Counted from the stretch's first letter, positions 12,655 to 26,088 are shown. The stretch: DNA of 64,000 nt from Nymphaea colorata (GCF_008831285.2 NC_045150.1:8506001-8570000), one strand, 5' to 3'. The notes: generated from the letters alone by a model not told the origin. Numbers and translations are program-made.

Positions 12655-15600
12655 CTACTTCCCACTATCTTTTCCAACTTTTTCACTTGATCTTTTCTCG
12701 GCAGCTTCTTTTCTTTTCTGTTGCCTGCACGAGGTAGAACAGCCATGCATGAAATTACTAATAACAAGAAAGTGATACATCGGTACGTTTCTCCAAGGCA
12801 AGCCACTAGTGTCTTCTATGGTTCAGCAAAAAGCCATACTTCAATGAGTTCAAACCGAGTTGTGCCTCGATTAAAACTCGTAGTTCCTTTTTAACTGGAG
12901 GAATGGAGGCTGTAACCCAGAAAATCAGATCCTATTTTCATATCAGCAAATGGAAACACAAATAAATGGCTGGGTTTGATGAGGACCACACCTCAGATGA
13001 TTGGGAAATCGTCCATGAATAACATCAAAACAATCAAGAAGAACAGCAGAAAATAAGCAAAAAAGGAAAGAGAGAAAGTTTATTCATAGAAATTGTTACA
13101 ATGATGTCTTGCATTAGCCGATGTAACAACTAGCAAATTCTATACAGCACGCTAAAAGGAGCATGTACATCCTTGTTCAGTCATCCTGCGGGTTCTCCTT
13201 AATATACTTGTGAAATCGAAACAGCACTATAAGCTTGAAAACTAGAAGTAATTGTCTCTTGATTCATTTGCTAAACTATTCTTTGATCTTCAACAACTTG
13301 GAATTCATCCACTTGATAACCAGATAGGTTTTCGCTTTACCCACTCTTGCATAATTCAGATTGTTTATTTTGGTGTTACAGTAGTGATTTATGCACCGTT
13401 TTGCATCCTTTACCAGCAAGACGCTTTTGGCTTTCAAGTAAGACAGCGGTAGTTTGTATTATAATTTATGCAGTAGCAAGGAGAGGCAGTTAGGTCCATG
13501 TAAAAAATGGTAAGTTCCTGTAAAAGTTGACCAGCTGTAGATTGTCAATGGTGGCCGACTCTATTCTAGTTCCAATTTTCTCAAAATTTTACTAACTCAT
13601 TTTTTGAAGGACTCCCATATTTCTTCCTAAAAGTTGATGACCCTATGGAGGAATTGCTCCACGGTAGTTATGGTAAATGTGCAAAGCGTTTCCATAAAGT
13701 GCTTCGTAGCTCCAGGTTATATATTGTACTAATAATAAGATGCGTACAGAAACCAGAACTTACGCAAAAGCAGTATATCCAGCACCAGCATTTGCAGCAG
13801 ACAGTAATGCTGCATGTGCACCTACTGCTGATACAGGATCCTGCCCACCACCAGCAGGCAAGGGAAGCTTCCTATCGCCATCTACCTGAAATCAAAAGCG
13901 TGCATGGAATGTGAATTATCTGCAAGGTAATACACTTAGAAAGCAAACAAGTCGGAAATTAAACATGAAAACCTTGTCCCATTTTGACTTTTTGTTCTGC
14001 CTCAACTCCTTTTGAGGCACATCACCAGTGGTAGGAGCTGGATGTAACGAGGACAAATTTACAGCCACGGATGAAGCACTTAGGATTGAAGCTTTAAGCA
14101 ACAAAAACGAGCATTAGGAATTTAAAAATGTGTTGATGCACAAGAAAATGAAGCATAAAAAGATACCAGAATGCTTGTAGTAAAAAACTGAAGAACACAA
14201 TAGGAAATAATAAGCTACTAGTCCTATACAAAGAGCAAAAACTTGATTAAAGTGGCTTCATTAAATTACCTGGAACTTGTGCTTTTGGTGCTGTTACTAC
14301 TGGTGTTGGCAGAAGGCCCCCTTGTGCAAACTCAATTTTCTGGTTCTTCTTTTTCTCTTGTTCTTTTCTCTCTAGTTCCCGTTTCATTTCAGCCTCTTTT
14401 TAACACAGGAGTATGGAGAAACCAATCTCAGATATCATCATTAAATATATCATAAATATCAAGAGATAATAGCCCCTACATCTTATATAATGCCAAAGCC
14501 ATAACAAGTATGAATTCTACATAACAAATTCCCCAAAAAAAAAAGAACTCCAGTAGGCAGATAAAGGAACTGTTAATGACCTATTTCATCATAATAGTCG
14601 CTTTTGTCATACCCATAAGGGTCAAACACATCTTTTCTGAAGCAGGTACCAAGCTGATCTATTTCCTGGTAACTCACTGCATGCTGCAAAAAGTCAGGGT
14701 TCCTATAACCCTTCGACTTGCGCAATTCTTCATTAAAGTTTCTTCCCGCATTCATCAGACCAAGAAACTTAACAATTTTAGCCTGCATAAGCCATCACTA
14801 TGTCATCAGAATGTAATGAACACAGGTTCCTCAACAATAGCATCAAAGCTAAGAAATTAAAAATTCAATTGTAAATATCATTTGAAAAACCACATTGAAA
14901 ACCCATTTCGTGGGGAAATAAGCATTTGTAGCCCCTAAAGAGAAGTATCACAACCAAACATCAATCACTTTTCCTTTTTCTTAGGAAGTTTGACTGCAAT
15001 CCAAATTGTCACCCATATCTCACCCACTATAAACTATAAAGTGAACAGAAGGTGAAAATTAAGTTGCTCACATGTTAAAAAAAAGAAATAGGGTAATGAG
15101 TTAATGCTGCAAGCGTGTTATGTGCCTTTGACCAACAATATGCTTAAAAATTTCATCGGCAATGAAGAAGTTTTAGGAAAAGAGGGGTTAGAGGGAGCTG
15201 CAAATGGAGGCAATAAACTAATGAAAAGCACAAAAATAATTCGTGGCTTAGAGGCTTAGGATCTCAAGAAAACGCTCTTTCCTATTCTGAAACAAATTGG
15301 TGGATATATCACACGACCAAGTTTTCTGTTGATTGTTTGGTTAGAAAACTGCAGTTTTAAATTAAATCTTTGAATGAGGTTTCTTGTTCAAGTTTCTCTT
15401 GGTGAACTACACCTCTAGTTTTCATTTAACAAGGTTCTGAATGCATATCTAGAATATGATTGTATTTAAAGCTAAATCTGACTCCACATTTGATATTCAA
15501 TTGACATTTGGAATCAAATTAACAAGAACAATTGAACTTGTCTAACACAATTCGACATCAAATTAGAATGAAATTAGATTTATTTATCCAGATAAACCTA

Positions 15601-18600
15601 TCTGATCCATTTTTATAAACAGATCTATCTTTCAAACCCATATTCACCTTAAAATTCTTTCAAGTAGATTAGATATCTGATAGCATATGAACTCTTCACA
15701 AACGCATATCTCAAACTTGGCCTTCAAGAAATGCTTCATGATTTCAGCCAATATAGAACATATTGTTACGAGTCAAATTTTAAGTTGGCGGCACACCGAG
15801 CTTCAGCGACTTAACTTATTATTAATATAAGTTTGCACACAAATAGCTTTCAATCTCTTTCCCGAACTTTCTAAAATATCCAAGTTTCCAACCAAAGATT
15901 TCTGGATGAAGGTACAAAGTTATGACAAGCAAAATTAATTCTTCATGGTGCAGTACTTTTTCCTTTCTTTCCTTCAATGTTCTTTTCTTTCTTGGCTACT
16001 TGTATCTAGATCTTTACTTCCTTCCATTAACAACTGCCTTCCTTATCCTGTGCAGAGATCAAATTTGAAGAAAATTGAATTTGAATATCACAATACTCAT
16101 ACTATTTTCAGTAAATATTTTGAGCCAGTTCATGCAAACTCCTTGCCAGCCTCACATGAATGCTGCTTCTGCTCTTCTTGTTCTACACAATTTGAAATAC
16201 ATCCAGGCAAGGACTTCTTTATGCATCTACAATTCTACATTTCTTGAATTGTAAAGGTTTTAGAATTTTTATCAGATTGCAGTTGATCTCTCAGATCAGA
16301 GCAGACACAAATTTCACTTACAAGAAGTAAAAGGTTGAGCTTAAAAGTTCAGACCCAATCTAATCCATCCCATTTGCATCCTTTGGATAAGAGATCAGAA
16401 TATTGTTAACATAGATACAAAACAATGATTATACTAATATTTTACATTGCACTAACACTACAATATAAAGTCACTCTGGCAACATAAGTGAAGCAACATG
16501 GGCTGACTGTTGAAGCACAAATCAGTTACAATACTATTGTATATAGCATTATCATCTTATATACATACATAATGCATATAGTATTTCTTTAACATGTCTA
16601 TTTTTTTCTTACTTTATATGGATAGTTCAGCTGTCATTAAAATGACTAAACTAGCCAATGAGAGTGGTAGCAGAACCAAAAATTTAAGTTGGTGCAAAGC
16701 ATGAGTTATGCTAAAAACAAAATTCACTGCCATAACCAAAAAAATAAAATCATTATATGTGTGCATGTATGTATATGCAAATTATTCAATCAATAACATC
16801 AGTTACGTTTTTTTTTTTCTTGGTATTGACAGTTCTCATTTCCACCGTATTATGGACAGATTTGATTAAGGAGAGGCCAGATGTGGGAATACATTTGATG
16901 AGGAAATTTTGAGTTGCGTTCAGAGGGGGTCCATAATTTGAGTGATGACCCAAAAGGCATGGTTGAGCTTTTGAGTCGGCATTGCTCCACCACTCTTTAA
17001 GGCAAACCTATCAGCTTGGCAGAGCCTCTCTTGTCAGTTGTCACAAGAAAGTGCTCCTAGTTCAGTTTGGTAGAATGTGGATCCCCATAACCTGATGTTG
17101 TAGGTTCAAAATATCCTATAGAGCACGATTCACTTTAATTCCAAATCAGATTAATTTGAACGTTAAATATCACGAAACATTTCCTTGTGAGGATAAACCA
17201 TAGGAGGTCAATGACAAGAAAAAGGAAAGCCCAATAAAATGTCAAACTGATCACTGCATCAGTATTGGTTATATGCTGTTAGCCTGTTAGAAACAATCTG
17301 CTAGGAGACAACCTCACCACAGTGACTCGGTGGCTAAGGAAACCCTATCTCTTTGGCTTGGTTGACGGGAGTAACCCCATCTTGATCACTCAGTTGCTTG
17401 TCTCCATGACTCAGTTTAGTGTCTAAGAGACTCAACAATTTTATTTATGGGGATGCAGCTGAGGGGTTATTTCCATAATGCAATACGATTGCTTATGCAT
17501 TTAATGATATTTGATAATAAAATTGTTTTGTGTCTGGGACTCTATACGTATAGATTTGTTTTCTGTCTCATCTGCTCCTTAACTGCATCCTTGAGTTTAT
17601 TTTGCTCTATGTGCATTTCAACATATTTAGTTAATTTGAACCTCACCTACATACACTTCAAGCTCTGTTAGAGCTATTCTTATGGACCATCTATTTACAT
17701 TGAAAAGTTAGACCAACATAATGAAGCAAAATTATGAATAGGAGGCCAACTTCAATTTTATCACCAGCACACTATACAACTCCTGATCTGAGATAAACCG
17801 GTGAGGGCATCGAATCACAAACTCACCTGCAGCTCTGCTGAGCACTTCGCTGAAGGTGGTGGAGGAAGAAATTTTTCCAGTGGATCCATATTCTCCTTTA
17901 ACACTTCTTCTGTAGGCTTTTCTTCAACATCTATGTTCTGATCTGCTTCAGATTGTCTGATACCATCTGATTCAATACGTGAATCAACCTCATATTTCAG
18001 TTCTTCAGACTGTGAGACAGACTGCACAGTTTCATTCTTGCTGGGAGTCATGATCCTAACAGATCCAGGGGGCGTCATGTATTGAGATGCGTCTGCCAAA
18101 TCACCAAGAAATTCAAAAGATACACCAAAATAGAGAAGGAACCCTACATTTCAAGAATACAGGAACAGGAAAAAGGTATAGCTTAGAGAGAAAGAGTGTG
18201 TATGTATATGTGTGATGTCAATATATACACACACACACACACACATATATATAATTATATATAACATGTATATGTGTGTATATGTGTGTAGATGTGTGTG
18301 TGGGGTGTGTGTGTGTGTGTGTGTGCGTGCGCATGTATGTATAATTGTCATAAATGGTCTCGAGCTTTTATTGGCATGATCTGAGATATTAATTGGAAAG
18401 TTTCTTTCCTAGGGAAAATCTCAGGAACCCAAAAACAGAAATATCCATAAGAATAAAAAAAATATAGAATAATGAGTTTTCTACTATTTTTCTTAGAAAT
18501 CATTGGCATAAATTAAAAATAGTCATTGAAACACAAAGATAAAAATTTTTAAATGAACTAGATATACACCCACAAGCAAGCTCAAAGAGGGGTGACTTGA

Positions 18601-21600
18601 GAGAGACAAACAGATTAGATGCGCCCTTACTGGCACTAGAATAAAAATGCACCAGAATCACTCCATCCACAACAAACAACAGACCAAAGGAGCTAGAACC
18701 ATGAAGACATGTACCTTCCTAGGTTGTTCACGCTTCATAGTTCATAGTGTTAATGGCATTGATCCTTTTACTATCCATCCCAAACTATAGATTTTAAATT
18801 TTTAATTCTTAACCCACCAACAAACAAGCACGAAAGACCTTTCTCAAATAGAGAAAAAAAAAAAGATGGCCCAGACATGGTATCCTCAAATCCATGAAGG
18901 ACATTAGTGCCCGTTAACGACTCCAACTTACATAGCTGAAATGTTGTTAGAACATTCAATTAGTTAGGAGACGCAACTAAATGGACCCATAATATCATAT
19001 CCATGTTCAATGCTCTGATACATGGGTGTGCCTGTGCACCTGTGGATTCGCCTAGACACGGGTGCGGATTCGGACACGCCTCCGACACGGCACGGTGCCT
19101 AGTGGTATCGGGTATGATCAAAGTACCCAAGGTCGTATCCGACCTTTCTGGACACGGTCAGCACTGACCCACTCCTCTTTCGTGCATTTTTTAGTACTTT
19201 TTCCACTGATCGACTCCTCTTTGACTCCTTTTTTTAGCCAACTGCTCCTCTCCTTTACATTGTCCTTGCATCATCTTCATTTTCATGTCATTTTTTCCTT
19301 GCTTCTTTTCCCACTTTTCACTGGCCAATGATTTAAGTCCTTCCATTCTATAACACATTACAGCTGTCATGTTCTCTTTTCCACTTTCGTGAAAGCAACT
19401 GCATTCATGCTGTTATATATTGTTGTATGTAATTATATGTTCAATATACAATATAGAGTTTATATATTCAATACATTACAATATAATTATATGAATTGTA
19501 TTGGATTGTAATCTTAATGAATGTATTTTTGGTTTGTTTAAAAGTTTTGTGTGTGTGTGTGTGTGTGTGTATTATGTACATCCAGCCATACCCGTGTACC
19601 TGTGATTTTGAATTTTGTCTGCACCCCCGCCCATGTGGCATAGGTATGCTAATTCACATAAATAAAATTAGGATGACACTATGTGTATTGAGATTCACTG
19701 GACTTGATATGAAACATGTGGAACTTAATGAGTCCATTGACTTAGTTTAGGTCAAATCCTAATAGAAAATTCTTGTCTATTTAAAGAATTATGCAACAAG
19801 TATACTCTTATCTCCATTTATTATCAAAATCATAGCTTTTTCAACACCTTGCTTTCTTGGAAAATCCATCTCTTTGTCTCATTGCTTTTTGGTCAAACAT
19901 CAAAACATTAAATGATGCATTTCATCACATACTTTTTGCAGCATTTGATGCACTAAAGAGTATTTCAGGAAGATATTCTTCTTGTGAATGGTAAATGAAA
20001 TATTTCAAGAGAAGAAGTCAGAGTTGCAAACTCAACCATTTGTTTCTTGAAATTTTGCCTTCTAAAAGGCTGAACAGTTCTATGCTTGTTTAAGCCTTTA
20101 AGGGAATATGGGGGCTGAAACTCACCTATCTAATGTTCAGAAATTATTTTCCTGGCGTACCAAATGTGCCCTTAGGAAGAGTTTTGATAAGGAGATACAG
20201 TGGCTTCAAATGTACTCTTGAGTCTTGAGGCACTCTTACATGCCTACAATCAAGTACGTAATTGAGCATAAAAGACACTCTAGACAGATTTTAAGCCACA
20301 CTTTCCCCACATCCCATGAGGTGTTTGACAGAAAATGGGTGCCATAGGCATAGACAAGTTGTCACACTGACAAGGCATTTTAGATGGTATCTAGGAGTAT
20401 GCACATCTCAAAAACACTCTTAGAAACTGTGCATAACCCTGAACCATGCACAAAAAATTACACCGTCCGCTTGTCTATGTCTTAATCAAACTCACCAACA
20501 TTTTTCAGGACATATGAATGGCAGTTACTTAGGTGCATGGAGGCCATCCCTACCTAGTGCAAGGACATGGTTTCTCTATAGTTAAAAGCACTACGTGGGC
20601 CTAGACAAAAGACCCCATAAAAAAACCCGGTTGAGGCCTAGCCAGTGCCCAGCTAGGGCTGGGCAGTCCTATTCAACAAAAAAAATGGGGGAAAGATGGA
20701 TGGGAAATAAAACAAGGAAAAGAGTCACACTGGTGGTTCAGTGAAAAACTGAACCTCAGTCGATATCCTAGAAGTTACAATAAACAAAAAACAAATAAAT
20801 TTTTAGGATTAAAAACTAAAAAAATAGTTTCTATTTTGACTGCCTAGATGCCTTTGTGTAGGTGCTGGGACTGGGAGTGTATGGGCACCTTTAAAGGATG
20901 CTTGTGGCTTTTTTCTTATAAAAGAACCTAGAAGAAACTTTTTTCTTTTTTTCTGTTTCTTTCCTTTGAGTCGCATACACAATGTGTGTGCATGTCTACA
21001 CTTCTAGCCGATTTTCTAAAATATGATTGAGGTGCGTACATCAACAAAAGTTAGGTTGTGTGTGAGTCTGTGAGAGGCTAAGAGTGAGGATTCTCCTACA
21101 CATATAGATGCTACTGAATAAAAATCCTCACTTTAATAAACATCTTATCTACAGATGATTATTATGTATAATGTTCAAGCAATTTAAATACATTTTCTTC
21201 AGAGGTTCCCAAATGTCTAATGTTGTATTCATGTCTCAAGTATTACAGGAAACAGCATAACATATTATCATGAAAAGCATGTGTTTAACCATTTATGTGA
21301 AAGGCAGGACACTGTTCTATCCCCGAAAAGATGTTCCCTTTACAGCGAATGAGAAAAAAGAACCCATGACAACAATGTGCAAGCACATTCTTGCCCAACA
21401 ATGCAACCATGTACATATTCAAAATAAGAATTAGCAAAGCTGCAAAAGATATAGCATGCAATAAGAACCTAGAAAGAGAACTCAGAGTTGTGCGACAGAA
21501 TAAGAAGCAGGAAATAATACCATTGGAAGCCTGAAGTTCTGCACCAAACGTAACACGACCAGCAGCTGGTATCTCACCCTCCTGTGATTCAGTTAGGTGC

Positions 21601-22461
21601 AACACTGACTATCAGAAGATCACACAAAACATAACTTGACAAAGGAACATCAACTTCAAACAATTGTGATTTTTAGTAGAAAATTAATGCAACCAGCTAA
21701 TGCAAGCACATATTCAACGGCTTGGATACACCTGAACCCTATTTGTTCAACTCCCGTTCCAAGAAACCAAATTCCAGTGAATTTTCACTAACCCACAAGA
21801 AGATACAAATCGAGTTTCATGAAAAGAACAAAACGTGCATAGATTTCTTAACACTGCGACATCAAAAGAGCTGTCTAGTCAAAACCAACAGAACCCTAAT
21901 TCTCATCCATCCCACATCACCTAGCAAAATTATCGGAAGAAAAGCAGGAACGGCCTCAATAACTCGGCGCAAAAATACGAAAAAAAGACAACAGGAAATT
22001 ACCTCGGGATCAGGCGACATCGCCCCTTCGTCGTGAGCATAATCCACAATCGTCAAGCCACCGCCGTTCGTCGATCTCCTCATATCCGATTCCACAAAGA
22101 CCGCTGTAGGAGGGGTCGACGTCGTCACCAACGGGAAGGGCGACGGGCTTCTGCGGAACAAATTCTCATTAGGAAATGATGGTCGAACGGACTCCGCATC
22201 TTCCTGCATCGGCACGGCCGGGGACTTCTCCGGTAACCCAACGCCCTCATCCACGCTCCGAACGGCATCAGCTTCATCCATGTCCTCGTCAATCTTGTCA
22301 ACCTTACCACGGCCATCATCCACTTCACCAGCATCACCATTTACGGCAACGCCGGCATCGTTGCCACCGTCGTCATCACTGCCGTCGTCTTCATCATCAG
22401 GATCCATGTCCTCGTCGTTGTACATAGAAAGGAGCGCGATGGCCTCCTTCTTCTTCTCCAT
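12655..22461 (-). CDS. SAP30BP: SAP30-binding protein / HCNGP-family transcriptional regulator (complete, 8 exons)
   Basis: A nuclear protein of the HCNGP family, related to human SAP30BP, which binds the SAP30 corepressor subunit and is linked to splicing. Coding exons 5' to 3': 22461-22003, 21581-21521, 18092-17827, 14782-14581, 14395-14270, 14091-13973, 13885-13764, 12724-12655. Total 1425 nt (474 aa plus stop), with phases consistent at every junction. The N-terminus (MEKKKEAIALLSMYN) leads into a long Asp/Glu-rich stretch. The exon 1/2 region carries the family blocks LTIVDYAHDEGAMSP and GRVTFGAELQ. The HCNGP core begins at about residue 263 and contains YRNPDFLQHAVSYQEIDQLG and DPYGYDKSDYYDEI. 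A basic NKKSKWDK block sits at 404-411. The C-terminus is Lys/Arg-rich. Introns 2 and 3 exceed 3 kb and hold microsatellites and repeats. The acceptor of exon 5 has a weak pyrimidine tract. Identification is firm. Confidence 0.92.
18225..18333. repeat. Compound CA/TA/TG microsatellite
   Basis: A (CA)n run, a TA-rich bridge and a (TG)n run follow each other in intron 2 of the SAP30BP-type gene, about 130 bp upstream of exon 3 as the gene is read. The CA and TG halves can pair as a hairpin in the pre-mRNA. Confidence 0.9.
19549..19570. repeat. (GT)n microsatellite
   Basis: An uninterrupted GT run in intron 2 of the SAP30BP-type gene. The same intron holds a GACACGG-rich dispersed repeat at about 19015-19170 and nothing that reads as a gene. 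Confidence 0.9.
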
Positions 22462-22621
22462 CGTGGCCGGAGCAGAAGGGCAGATTCGAGGAGTTCCCCT
22501 CCTCTGCAGGGAGATCGGCAACCAGCTAAAAGTGCGTTTCGGAGGAAGATTTTGGAGGGACGCGATTTGGCAGACGATTTGAACGAAGGGACTGGCCGAG
22601 CGCAGCCAGAACAACAGCCCG

Positions 22622-22631
22622 CCTTATAAAG
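22622..22631 (-). promoter_or_regulatory. Candidate TATA box of the SAP30BP-type gene
   Basis: On the minus strand the sequence reads ACTTTATAAGG, about 165 bp upstream of the ATG at 22461, in a locally GC-rich proximal promoter. A start site near 22595 would give a leader of roughly 130 nt. Confidence 0.35.
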
Positions 22632-22779
22632 TGGGCTCCCGACGCTGAGGGGCGTAGATCGGACATGGAGCAAATCTTATACCAGAAATCGTCTTTATTG
22701 GTTCGTTCACCAGTACAGTATACAATACAATACGGTGTACCATACCGGTAGATGTGTTCAACAAGTATAAGATTGTATT

Positions 22780-23200
22780 TGAATGTATGATAAAATGAAT
22801 CTAGTTGTTGCATTATCACAATCTGTTTGGTTAGACTACATATCACCACTTAGTAAACGTTTTTCTATCATAAAATGAATATCTATAGTGTCATTGTCGC
22901 ATTTAATTTTTTTTTAATGCTTAATCCGTCATTGTAAACATGATTTTATCTTAGTGTATTGTAAAACCAATTCTGCAATTGCGTTATCACAAACTGTTCT
23001 ATCTAACTAATTATCGCGTTTAATTTTTTTGAGTGTTTTATCGCATTCTTGTACACGATTGTACTTAAGTGTATTGTTAAACAAATCATGTTATTGCATT
23101 ATTGTACAATATTTTGTGTTTATTGTAAACACGATTTTATTTGAGTGTGTCATAAAACGAATCTCGCAATTGTGTTATCGCATGATTTTTTGTTCGCCTT
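22780..23200. repeat. Degenerate AT-rich tandem repeat
   Basis: Variants of attgtaaacangattttat followed by gtgtattgtaaaacnaat and gcaattgngttatcgca recur at about 22931, 23048 and 23122, with a weaker unit before them. The unit length varies (about 75-115 bp). It fills most of the roughly 1-kb spacer between the SAP30BP-type promoter and the 3' end of the receptor kinase gene. The rest of that spacer, to 23624, shows nothing recognisable. Confidence 0.6.
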
Positions 23201-23624
23201 ATATGTCTAACCCTTCCTGTCAAGACAAGCTAACTTGAAATCTAAGCCAGCATCCCATGGTAAGCTGCTCAATGGAGGAATTTCGATGCCACTATATAAC
23301 TCTCACAAATAGTAGAGAAGAGCTGGAAGGTTCCTGTCTTGAACTATCCTTCGGTAGCACAGTGTACAGCAAAATCCCACTTGCCAATTGGAAAGAAAAA
23401 GGAGAAGGAATTTAGTTAAACAGATTTAAGCTCATCGGTAGAGCCATCTCTACAAGGTGAAAATGATAACATGGATATGTTTACACAATCCACGCCAGAA
23501 AAGACTGAGATATAAACAAACTCCCAATTAGTCAACTTAGTGTGGAGTAAAGAATCATTTTATGAGAGACATCAAACAGAACTCAAGAACTTCGTTAAGC
23601 AGGAGATCATGATGAATGGCTTGA

Positions 23625-26022
23625 TTAGCATGGGTTCATGTCCTTAAGGAGCCCAACAACTTGCTGCATTGTGGGTCTCTTCTTCGCGGACTCAGCGGTG
23701 CACAGGTACCCGACCCGCAAGCTCTCGATCATGCTGCTTATGGACCCACTCTTTAGGTTTGGGTCGAGCGCCTTGATGCCGAGCTGCTCTCGAACCAAGC
23801 TCCTCACCCATGCCACCATCTCCATGGAGCCGGCCTTGCCAGTTATCAGCTCTAGCAGAACTACTCCAAAGCTATATACATCGGATTCGGGGCACAGAGG
23901 ATCAGATCCAGGTGCAGAGTAGCGGGTTTGATAATACGATCCAATCCCGACGATCTCTCCAAGTCCGAAATCAGAGATCCGGGGCTCGAACGAACCGTCT
24001 AGGAAGATGTTGAATGGGCTGAGCCGGCCGTGTACAATGGGCTTGGCCCCGGCATGGTGCAGGTAAGCGAGCCCTCTGGCGAGCCCCACGGCGATCCGGT
24101 GCCGGGTGATCCAACCCATTTTCGCGGCGGATGCTTGGTCTCCACCAGTCTGCTGCTCCCATGTGTCCATGCTCCAGTCCTCGACATTGGTCGAGCCGGT
24201 CGGAAGCTCGTGAAGCCATTGGTGGAGGTTTCCATTTGCCATGAATTCATAAAGCAGTAGTTTCTCCTGCCCTGCAATAGAACAGTGCCACTCATGTCAG
24301 AGCTTAGGTGTTTGAGATAAACAAAAATCTTTGGATCATGGAAGTAATGTGGTATGCTTTTGGTGATATGGCAAAAGGTTTATGGTAAAATCAATGGTTT
24401 ATCAAACTAAGAATTTTAAGCCAGACTTAAGATCAACACTAAGATCATTAATTTTCTTCTTTGATAAAAAGCCGCCAAGATACAATCTTAAATCTATGGT
24501 TCTCAAATAAGAAAGCTGTCAAAACGTAAATATATCTTATATACAGTTTTAATACAATCTTAAATCTATAGTTCTCAAATAAGGAAGCTCTCAAAACTTA
24601 AATATATTTCACATATAGTTTTAATATGAAAAGACCAAAATACCCTTAGAAAATACCTGCTATGCAGTACCCAAGCAGGGGCAACAAATTGGGGTGCTTC
24701 ATCTTGCCCAGAGCTCCCAACTTGGCCGCCGCCGCCTCTGTTTCAGCACCCTCAGCCTGTTTCAGCACCTTGATTGCAACGTGAATCTCCCCAGGCAGAA
24801 CCGCCCGGTAAACCGGTCCACTCCGGGACCCGGCCAGCAGAGACTCCCTCCCGAACCGAGACGTCGCGGTGAGGAGATCGGCGAACGTAAGCCTCAGCAG
24901 CGGCTTCTCGAACATCACGACCGCGGCCGACGACGGCTCGACGATATCGGCGATCCAAGTGCCGGAGTCGGTCTGAAAGGAGAACGGACCGGACTCGTTA
25001 ATCTTGCAGGCGAAAGGCGGTTTCGAGACGACCCATGTCCTTCTACTCCTCCTCTTCTTCCTCAGCAAACAGAACGCCAGGACTCCCAGCACCAGGAGGA
25101 GTGCAGCAGACGCTGCAGCAGCACTGATGACGGCGATTCTCTTCCGATGGTGAGCCCGCTCGTTGGTCGGACAGAGACCGGACTTGGTAAAAGAATCAGC
25201 CCCATATTTTTTGCTCATGTCGAGCTCGAAGTAGCCGCTGAATCGGTTGAACGAGACGTCCAAGAATGTCAGGCGGTCCGTCGGAGGAAAGTCTCCCGGA
25301 AATGAGCCGGTGAGACTGTTGTTGGAGACGTCCAAGTAGGTGAGGGAAGGGAGGAATGATATCGGTTTCAGGCTGCCCGTCAGACCACAGTCGGAGAGAT
25401 CGAGGTGCACGATACGACTCGACTGCTTCAAACGAGTCGGTAGAGATCCGATTTTGTTTCCCGACACCGATAGGGTGGAGAGCTCCGCCAGGTCGAAAGC
25501 CTCGGCGACGATTGAATTGTTCGATATTCTGTTACCCGAGACGTCCAAGATCTTCACGCTCTTGAAGGAGGAGAGCGAGACGAAGGCGGTGAATCGGTTG
25601 TTGGAGAGGTTGAGGGTCTCCAGAACCGGCAAAGGGAGACTCCGGTCAGACGGCTCGCCGCCGATGCTGCCGCCGAGTTGGTTGCCGGCGAGGTTGAGGT
25701 GCACCAGCCGGGTCTTCGACCAGAACCCACCTGGAATGCTCCCTTGGATCGAGTTGTTGGAGAGATCCACGGACCGGAGATTGGCGATGCCGGCGAGTAT
25801 CATCCAAGAGACGGTACCACTGAGACCTTTAGAAGGGAGAATGATCTCTGTAATGGAGGAGCAATTGCAGTTTATGGAATTCGAGCGATCGAACCCCTTC
25901 ACGGATTTAAACGCGGAATCCATAATTTGGCACTCTGAGGATTCGCAGGGTTCGGCATGTGGAAGAACCACGACGAAGCAGGAGATCAGAAGGAAAAAAC
26001 TAAGGAACTCTGCAACTCCCAT
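23625..26022 (-). CDS. LRR receptor-like protein with a kinase-like domain lacking the HRD aspartate (complete, 2 exons)
   Basis: A plasma-membrane receptor closest in layout to Arabidopsis At2g24230. Exons: 26022-24657 and 24271-23625, 2013 nt, 670 aa. Visible parts: signal peptide (1-25), Cys-flanked N-cap, leucine-rich repeats at about 60-270 with repeated LDxSxN cores, transmembrane segment 296-321, a basic stop-transfer block, then the kinase-like domain at about 385-670. The ATP lysine is present (VAIK, K418) and so is DFG (556-558). The catalytic HRD is HGR (536-538) and the usual downstream Lys is absent, so phosphotransfer is unlikely. The glycine loop is also altered (AGSRSGPV). The C-terminus [16 protein letters not shown] matches the family. 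The single intron falls in the kinase domain at GYCIAG. The start was chosen at M 26022 because the signal peptide begins there. The ligand is unknown; it probably acts by protein contacts. Confidence 0.92.
24481..24624. repeat. 72-bp tandem duplication in the receptor intron
   Basis: The phrase tacaatcttaaatctat occurs at 24481 and 24553, each followed by gttctcaaataa and a gaagct-type block. There are two diverged copies, wholly inside the only intron (24272-24656). Confidence 0.85.
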
Positions 26023-26080
26023 CCTATCGCCGTCTCTTCTCGTGTAAAGATTTTGGGGAGATGAAAGCAAGAAAGAATCG

Positions 26081-26088
26081 TTATAAAA
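26081..26088 (-). promoter_or_regulatory. Candidate TATA box of the receptor gene
   Basis: On the minus strand the sequence is TCTTTTATAACG, about 60 bp before the ATG at 26022. This would imply a very short leader of roughly 30 nt. Confidence 0.3.

Noticed and set aside
13180-13260. Minus-strand open segment ending KYIKENPQDD then stop, in intron 7 of the SAP30BP-type gene
   Set aside because: It is in the wrong phase to follow exon 7, and the true last exon (12724-12655) gives the expected family C-terminus.
22176-22582. Plus-strand open frames with His/Arg-rich or Ser/Pro-rich products over SAP30BP exon 1
   Set aside because: They are antisense shadows of the Asp/Glu-rich coding exon.
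22036-22614. Extended N-terminus of the SAP30BP-type protein upstream of 22461
   Set aside because: The frame is open upstream of the ATG, but family members start at the MxxKKxxIALLSMYN block. A TATA-like site also lies at about 22626, which makes the extra residues leader.
24694-26047. Long plus-strand open frames opposite the receptor gene
   Set aside because: They are antisense to a GC-rich coding exon that has full family support; no independent motif is present.
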